Shown here: positions 58,063-64,000 of the stretch, piece by piece
How positions within the stretch are numbered: the first letter of the stretch is position 1
How the letters are laid out: every line of letters starts with the position of its first letter
NCBI RefSeq assembly: GCF_020497125.1
Contig: NC_059082.1
Span: 20,635,965-20,699,964 of the forward strand
DNA from: Mauremys mutica
Taxonomy: Eukaryota; Chordata; Testudines; Geoemydidae
Direction: 5' to 3'
Length of the DNA: 64,000 nt
Notes under the pieces: generated by a model
Told to the model about the DNA's origin: nothing
The model's database searches: none
Seen by the model: only the letters and a program-made list of their open reading frames with translations
Program-made: the position numbers and the translations under genes

Positions 58063-58442
58063 TAAGGGTATGTCTACACTACAGGAGTAGTTCGATTTAA
58101 CTTGGGTCGAATTTGTGGATTCGACCTGATGAATTCGAATTTGTGTATTCACACCAAGGACACTAATTCGAATTTGTGAGTCCACACTAACGGGGCAAGC
58201 GTTGACATTGGAAGCGGTGCATTCTGGGCAGCTATCCCACAGTTCCCGCAGTCCCCGCTTCCCATTGGAATGCTGGGTAGAGCCCCCAATGCCTTCTGGG
58301 GGAAAAATGTGTCGAGGGTGGTTTTGGGTAACTGTCATCATTCAACCGTCACTCCCGCCCTCTCTCCTTGAAAGCGCCGGCGGGAACTCTGTTCGCGCAC
58401 TTTTCTGGTCAGTGACAGTGCGGACGCCACAGCACTGCGAGC

Positions 58443-59726
58443 ATGGAGCCCGCTACGATCATCGCTGCACTTATGGCCGTTGTCAACTCCTCGCACCTTA
58501 TCGAACACCTCTTCCACAGTCAGCTGCTGAGAAATCGGGCGAGGAGGCTCCGGCAGCGCGGTGAGGACGTGAAGTGTCAGAGTGGCAGAGACCTCTCACA
58601 AAGCACGGTACGCCGCGCCGTGGAGATCATGGTGGCAATGGGTCACGTTCATGCTATGGGACGGCGATTCTGGGCCCGGGAAACAAGCACGGACTGGTGG
58701 GACCGCATAGTGCTGCAGGTCTGGGATGAATCACAGTGGCTGCGAAACTTCAGGATGCGTAAGGGCACTTTCCTTGAACTGTGTGACTTGCTGGCCCCTG
58801 CCCTGAAGCGCCAGGACACCCGTATGCGAGCAGCCCTGAGTGTGCAGAAGCGAGTGGCCATAGCCCTCTGGAAACTTGCAACGCCAGACAGCTACCGGTC
58901 AGTAGCGAACCACTTTGGCATGGGCAAATCTACCGTGGAGGTTGCTGTGATGCAAGTAGCCCACGCAATCGTTGACCTACTGCTCTCAAAGGTGGTGACC
59001 CTGGGAAACGTCCAGGTCGTCATAGATGGCTTCGCCGCGATGGGATTCCCAAACTGCGGTGGGGCTATAGATGGCACTCACATCCCTATCCTGGGACCGG
59101 CCCACCAGGCCAGCCAGTATATTAACCGAAAGGGCTACTTTTCAATGGTGCTGCAAGCACTGGTGGACCATAGGGGACATTTTACCAACATCTACGTCGG
59201 GTGGCCGGGCAAGGTTCATGACGCGCGTGTGTTCAGGAACTCTGGTCTGTTTAGACGCCTGCAGGAAGGTAGTTTCTTCCCGGACCACAAAGTAAGTGTT
59301 GGGGATGTGGAGATGCCTACAGTGATCCTCGGGGACCCAGCCTACCCGCTAATGCCCTGGCTCATGAAGCCCTATACAGGCGCCCTGGACAGTGACAAGG
59401 AGCTCTTCAACTACCGGCTGAGCAAGTGCAGAATGGTGGTGGAGTGTGCTTTCGGACGTCTCAAGGGGAGATGGAGGAGCTTACTCACTCGCTCGGATCT
59501 CAGCGAAACCAATATCCCCATTGTTATTGCAGCTTGCTGTGTGCTCCACAATCTCTGTGAGAGCAAGGGGGAGCCCTTTATGGCGGGATGGGAGGTTGAG
59601 GCAAATCGCATGGCTGCTGATTACGCTCAGCCAGACACCCATGCGATTAGAAGAGCCCAGCGGGAAGCGCTGTGCATCCGGGAGGCTTTGAAAGCTAGGT
59701 TCCTCAGAGAGCAGGGTAACCTATGA
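58443..59726 (+). CDS. Harbinger DDE transposase, intact, 427 aa
   Basis: DDE_Tnp_4/HARBI1-like nuclease expected to cut the element out and insert it at TWA targets. The helix-turn-helix region is at about residues 130-190 (QKRVAIALWKLATPDSYRSV, HFGMGKSTVEVAV). Catalytic motifs are AIDGTHIPI (D210), ILGDPAYPLMPW (D298) and VVECAFGRLKGRW (E334). Length is normal for the family and there is no internal stop. The start at 58443 (MEPATIIAALMAVV) aligns with MDPAW in the old copy at 953. The upstream same-frame sequence is terminal-repeat DNA. AATAAA follows at 59841-59846. Activity needs the Myb-like partner, as known for PIF/Harbinger systems. Confidence 0.95.
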   Translation: MEPATIIAALMAVVNSSHLIEHLFHSQLLRNRARRLRQRGEDVKCQSGRDLSQSTVRRAVEIMVAMGHVHAMGRRFWARETSTDWWDRIVLQVWDESQWLRNFRMRKGTFLELCDLLAPALKRQDTRMRAALSVQKRVAIALWKLATPDSYRSVANHFGMGKSTVEVAVMQVAHAIVDLLLSKVVTLGNVQVVIDGFAAMGFPNCGGAIDGTHIPILGPAHQASQYINRKGYFSMVLQALVDHRGHFTNIYVGWPGKVHDARVFRNSGLFRRLQEGSFFPDHKVSVGDVEMPTVILGDPAYPLMPWLMKPYTGALDSDKELFNYRLSKCRMVVECAFGRLKGRWRSLLTRSDLSETNIPIVIAACCVLHNLCESKGEPFMAGWEVEANRMAADYAQPDTHAIRRAQREALCIREALKARFLREQGNL

Positions 59727-59840
59727 CTGTCCAGTCTCTTTACAGAGAAGCTGAACCTGCCCGTTTCAGTTACTATTGTCTTTTTTCAGCGGTTACATAC
59801 CCCGTTCACCAGGTTTCCCCCCTTCCAACAGACGTTTAAA

Positions 59841-59846
59841 AATAAA
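59841..59846 (+). terminator. Polyadenylation signal of the transposase gene
   Basis: AATAAA (in TTTAAAAATAAAGTTATTGG) lies 115 bases after the stop codon. The old copy has the same TAATAAAGATG signal at 1962. Confidence 0.7.
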
Positions 59847-60455
59847 GTTATTGGAACATTTTTAATTAACTTTTTAATTAACATTTTTAATTAACTTTTC
59901 TTTACTAACGAATTCTCGTTCAAGGGTTACAACAGGGACGCAGACTGTGGTGGGTACGGTGTGCAGTGATGTACATACCGCTTCTACACTCGAGGACTGA
60001 CAGGCTCCTGCTCCTACAGCGGTCTCTGGGGGGAGGACGGTTACCGGAGGGTGTGCAGGAAGGGGTGGGTTTGCAGGAAGGGGTGAGGGGTGTGTGAGAA
60101 GGGTGAGTAGGTGTGGGTGGATGATGGCTCTGGCTGGGGCTCAGGGCATCGGAGTGGTTCATGGCTAGGGTGGAAGGGCATGGTAAGGGCAGCCTGCCTT
60201 GCCATTTGTGGATGCCAGGTGCTCGGACCCTGGGGCAACATACACCTCCCAGACTGACCTGGGGCAGCAGACACCTCGCACAGTGACCCGGGTGCCTAGT
60301 GACTGCACTCTGTGTGTGACCTGCTGTTGATCCTGCCCCCATGTCTGTACCCTGTTAATGGTGGCTGGCCTATGCAATTAACAAACCCCTCCCCCACCCT
60401 TCACACAAAGTCTTCTGCAAAGAAACATGACGGAAACAGTAATGAACAAACTATT

Positions 60456-60461
60456 TTTAAT
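60456..60461 (-). terminator. Possible polyadenylation signal of the Myb-like gene
   Basis: The variant signal ATTAAA on the minus strand (GTATTAAAAATAG) lies about 70 bases past the stop. No canonical AATAAA is nearer. Confidence 0.4.
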
Positions 60462-60529
60462 ACTCAACTACACAGTTGGGGGATGAAACTGGGATTTGGG
60501 ATCAGATGAGCCAGGAAGGCAAGCAATTC

Positions 60530-62397
60530 TCATACTTTAGGGAATGAGAGCTGTTTGGTACATGAGTGCTCTGCTGGGGTGGAGTGACAGTTTTCACGGC
60601 CCCTAGCGCCCCTCCTTCTTGTGATTTTGGGTGAGGGGGGGACAGGACTTTGTGGCGGGGGAGGGCGGTTGCAGATACAGTTCAGGGGGGCTCTCTGCTC
60701 CTGCCTGCGGTCCTGCAGAACATCCACAAGGCGCCGGAGCGTGTCCGTTTGCTCCCTCATTAGTCCAAGCAGCGTTTGAGTCGCCTGCTGGTCTTCCTGC
60801 CACCACCTGTCCTCCCGTTCGCTGTGTGAGCGCTGCTGCTGAGAGAGGGTCTCCCTCCACTGGCTCTGCTGTGCCGCCTCGGCTCTGGAGATGGCCATCA
60901 GTTCAGAGAACATCTCGTCCCGAGTCTTTTTCTTTCGCCGCCTAATCTGCGCCAGCCTCTGTGAGGGGGATGCCGGGGCAGTTCGGGAAAGAGCCGCAGC
61001 TGTGTGATGGGAAAAAGGAAGTGATTTCCTTCCAAAGATACATGTTTGCGAACACTGAACACAGTCTACTCAGTTTCTGTGAACAAGACCATACAGGGCA
61101 CCTAATCTCATGTGCTCTCAGGACAAGTTCAAATTTTCGGCATTCGCTTTCATTGCCTGGGGTCTTGCACTGGAGATCGGACAAGCGGGGCAGGACAGCA
61201 GAATCCGTGTAGCAGCCAGGCCTGGTAAGCCGTAAACTTTAGGCTGCTTAACAGTTAATGGATAGCAGGGCCCTCCTGCTGCAGACAATCTGGAAAGCAT
61301 AAAGTCTGACCCTGTTCCAGCCCCTCGCGGCTGTCCCCGGGAAAGATCCCTGTATGCTTTTCCTCTGCAGCCTACAACACGTGGCTGTTAAACGACGGTC
61401 ATTGTTATGCAAAGGAAAAGTCAAGCATTCACAATAGTAACATTAAAGTAATTCCCCTAATTAGATGCAGCAGTCGCCGAGCGAGATCACCCTGAGGCGG
61501 GTCTCCAGGACAAACAGAGAGCGAATGCTGCGTGAATCCCTGCACAGACCAGGGCCCTATGCTGCCATGCTGGTCGAGGCAATGCTCCCATTATACCTCC
61601 TGATGGCCTGGCGCGGAAGAGTGTGCTTCCACGGAGCACCCAACAAGGCACCTCTCCCCAGGAACCTCCTAAGGAGGCTTTTCGAGTACCTCTCAGAGAG
61701 CTTCGTTGAACTGTCCCAAGAGGATTTTTGTTCGATACCTATATGCATTGACCTTCTTTTTATATAGTTTTTATTCCTGTTTTGTTAAGAAATAAATGTT
61801 TACATGTTTATAGCACTTACCGACTGATCCTTCCCCTGATTCGGAGTCCGGGTTAACGGCCGGGGAGGGTTGGTAGGGGATCTCTGTGAGGGTGATTAAG
61901 AGATCCTGGCAGTCGGGGAAAGCAGTATTGTAACCGCTGTCGCCTGCCTCGTCCTCCACAAACCCTTCCTCATCTTCCCCATCGGCGAACATCGCCGAGA
62001 AACTGCCCCTCGACACTATCCCATCCTCAGAGTCCACGGTCACTGGTGGGGCAGTGGTGGCAGACCCACCGAGAATGGCATGCAGTGCCTCGTAGAAGCG
62101 GCATGTCTGGGGCTGGGCTCCGGAGCGTCCGTTTGCCGCTTTGATTTTTTGGTAGCCTTGTCTCAGGTCCTTGATTTTCACGCGGCACTGCGTTGCATCC
62201 CGGCTGTATCCTCTGAGTGCCATGGCTTTGGAGACCTTCTCGTAGGTCTTTGCATTCCGTTTTTTGGAGCGCAGCTCCGAAAGCACAGACTCATCGCCCC
62301 ACACAGCGATCAGATCCAAGACTTCCCGGTCAGTCCATGCTGGGGCCCTCTTTCTACTCTGAGATTGCATGGACTCCTCTGCTGGAGAGCTCTGCAT
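60530..62397 (-). CDS. Harbinger Myb/SANT-like DNA-binding protein, two exons
   Basis: Exon 1 is 62397-61821 (577 nt) and exon 2 is 60999-60530 (470 nt), joined GT-AG in phase 1 to 348 aa. Exon 1 starts MQSSPAEESMQSQSRKRAPA and holds the trihelix/Myb-SANT domain: WTDREVLDLIAVWGDES, TYEKVSKAMALRGYSRDATQC, RVKIKDLRQGYQKIKAANGR. A Glu/Asp-rich segment follows. Exon 2 (AALSRTAPASPSQRLAQIRR start) has a basic RRRKKKTRDEMFSEL motif and a Gln/Glu-rich coiled-coil-like stretch. An upstream in-frame Met at 62478 is possible; I chose 62397 because family members start MQSSPAE. The protein likely recruits the transposase to the element ends. The splice sites are inferred. Confidence 0.85.
61000..61820 (-). 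other. Intron of the Harbinger Myb-like gene
   Basis: An 821-bp intron with donor GTAAGT after GATCAGTCG and acceptor CATCACACAG before CTGCGGCTC. Frames of up to 100 codons inside it on the plus strand are not conserved features that I recognise. Confidence 0.75.
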
Positions 62398-62790
62398 CGC
62401 TGCCAGTGCTGCTGAGCTCGCCACGACGTCCACACAGGAAATGAGATTCAAACTGGCCAGACAGGAAAAGGAATTCAAATTTTCCCGGGGCTTTTCCTGT
62501 ATGGCTGATCAGAACATCCGAGCTCGGACTGCTGTCCAGAGCGTCAACACAGTGGTGCACTGTGGGATAGCTCCCGGAGCTAGTAAGTTCGATTTGCATC
62601 CACACCTAGCCTAATTCGACATAGCCATGTCGAATTTAGCGCTACTCCCCTCGTCGGGGTGGAGTACCGAATTCGAACTAAAGAGCCCTCTAGGTCGAAT
62701 TAAATGGATTCCTGGTGTGGACGGGTGCACGGTTAATTCGAATTAACGCTGCTAAGTTCGAATTAAAGTCCTAGTGTGGACCAGGCCTAA

Positions 62791-63500
62791 CTGACCAAAG
62801 AGCTCTTTTGGTTTGGTAGAAATACATGAGCTGGATGAATCAGTAGATGCATCAATTCCATGTGCCTCACACCATGATTTTTTGGAGCCCTTGCCCCTTC
62901 CACAAAATAAACACATTCTGAGATTTCAATTCCCAATCTACCATGAAGACATTTCTGAGATTGTGGGTATTTTAGACACAGGAAGGATTTCCTCCTCCCA
63001 TCCCCCAACCCAAAACGATCAGGGAAAACATCTGAACAAAGGTCACATGAAATCTTGATGTAAACTCTGACACAAAGAAGAGTACTTGAGCAGGGCCTTT
63101 TTTTTACTTGAGCAAAATTTAAAAAACAAAAACAAAATGGCAGTCAAGAACAAAGGGTAGCTACATGTGTGCTGGTCAAAAATTACAGTGACATAAAAAA
63201 ATAACTTTGCTAAAAGGAAGAGCCCCCCCCCCCCTTTTCCCCCCAAAATAAAGAGCGAACAAAGTAAGAATCAGTCTTCTCAGTAACACATTAAAATCCA
63301 GGAGTTAAAGTGCAGTGTAATACTGGTGGACGAGTCCCCACAGAGAAATTTTCCAGGACAAACATGGACAAACCCACATTTAAATCTTCCTTGAGCAGAG
63401 CGTATTGATCCAAAGATGGAAACTTTATGCAAATGTAAAAAACTGGGAATTGTTAAATTTGATAATCTAACCCAACCTCTCCTAACCTAACCTTCTAACC
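62791..63500. other. SEMA6D 5' intron, no gene seen
   Basis: No gene or clear repeat. A C-run lies near 63222-63234. Confidence 0.5.
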
Positions 63501-63529
63501 CAACTTCGCCGCTCACAGACCCTTATCAG

Positions 63530-63700
63530 AGGAAGGTAAGAATGGCCATACTCAGTCAAACCAAAGATCCATCTAGCCCAATAACCTGTTTTCCGACAGT
63601 GGCCATTGTCAGGTGCTTCAGAGGAAATGAAAAGAGCAGGTAGTCCCCTACATCTACTTCTATGTGAAGGTCTGTGTCATGAAGAGGGAGGAGATCCAAC
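63530..63700. repeat. LINE-derived fragment, probably CR1-related
   Basis: AAGAATGGCCATACTCAGTC, then AAAGATCCATCTAGCCCAATA and CCGACAGTGGCCATTGTCAGG match a repeat block common in turtle and bird DNA that I associate with CR1. Assignment is from memory. Confidence 0.55.
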
Positions 63701-64000
63701 AGGGAAAGCTAGACTCAGTCACCTGTGATTGTAGAGGTAAAGGTTTCTTTATTATTTAGTATATTAAAAGCATTGAAAGAAAATGAGTATCAACTCGCAC
63801 TGCCAGTATGTGTAGGAGGGAAAGGGCAGCCACTTTGTGAAGGTATTTGGATCTACTATCAGACCTTTGGCAGATTGAGATCAAGACTGCCAGGAAGGAA
63901 TAAAACCTGAAGATAGACTGTTCCTGTGATGAACAGAAAATTTACTCAACCTGGCCACTAGAACACTGGCTTTGCCAGCCAGGTAAATACTTCTGTCGCA
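63701..64000. other. Window end, no gene seen
   Basis: Nothing recognisable; presumably still SEMA6D 5' intron. Confidence 0.4.

Larger units (their letters stand above)
58066..62787. mobile_element. Complete PIF/Harbinger transposon, apparently intact
   Basis: A 4,722-bp element flanked by the exact triplet TAA (58063-58065 and 62788-62790). Terminal inverted repeats are imperfect: GGGTATGTCTACACTAC against GGCCTGGTCCACACTAG. The shared inner motif AGCTATCCCACAGT is inverted at 58230-58243 and 62559-62572. It carries two convergent genes, a DDE transposase (+) and a two-exon Myb-like accessory protein (-), both without visible lesions. It lies in the SEMA6D 5' intron. Confidence 0.95.

Noticed and set aside
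58560..58720. Possible intron in the Harbinger transposase
   Set aside because: The frame is continuous and the protein length and motifs are complete, so no intron is needed.
61465..61767. Plus-strand 100-codon frame inside the intact Harbinger
   Set aside because: It overlaps the inferred intron of the Myb-like gene on the other strand and matches no known Harbinger product.

Overview
This is vertebrate genomic DNA, most likely from a turtle (Testudines) or, less likely, another non-squamate sauropsid. The sequence shows one spliced, conserved vertebrate gene in a large background of CR1 LINE, Penelope-like, PIF/Harbinger and hAT repeats. The Harbinger Myb-like protein begins MQSSPAE and the hAT elements are GC-rich foldbacks. 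This combination is the one I associate with turtle genomes. No prokaryotic or viral gene set is present.

The only host protein-coding gene I can support is SEMA6D (semaphorin 6D) on the minus strand. I could trace 18 coding exons from the ATG at 52907 to the stop at 39611. All junctions are GT-AG, and the joined reading frame is 3,237 nt (1,078 aa). It encodes a signal peptide, a sema domain, a PSI domain, one membrane helix and a long proline-rich cytoplasmic tail. Two in-frame exons (43392-43559 and 45722-45778) match the alternatively spliced stalk exons of the family. A 3' UTR of about 2.3 kb probably ends near 37250. The first coding exon also carries 47 bases of 5' UTR with its own splice acceptor. 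The region from 52955 to the window end is therefore best read as 5' intron, and the region below 37250 as downstream intergenic DNA.

The left part (1-37250) holds no host gene. It contains an old, broken Harbinger (551-4203) inserted into a Penelope-like fragment. It also contains a Tx1/L1-like LINE tail (about 5495-6260), a CR1 fragment (about 22474-23000), MIR and L2-like fragments, a 708-bp foldback Penelope-like insertion (19996-20703), and many short DNA-transposon derivatives. Several of the latter have exact 8-bp target duplications. Within the gene, 44560-44915 is another hAT foldback element.

The right part (52955-64000) holds a nested cluster of repeats (about 53430-56280) and a complete, apparently intact PIF/Harbinger element (58066-62787). 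The element is flanked by TAA. It carries an uninterrupted 427-aa DDE transposase and a convergent two-exon Myb/SANT-like accessory gene, 348 aa when joined. The two proteins are expected to act together at the termini, which hold many ATTCGAAT-type sites.

The most interesting features are this intact Harbinger and the hammerhead-ribozyme-like folds in the Penelope-like insertions. Several of those insertions have clean 11-15 bp target duplications.
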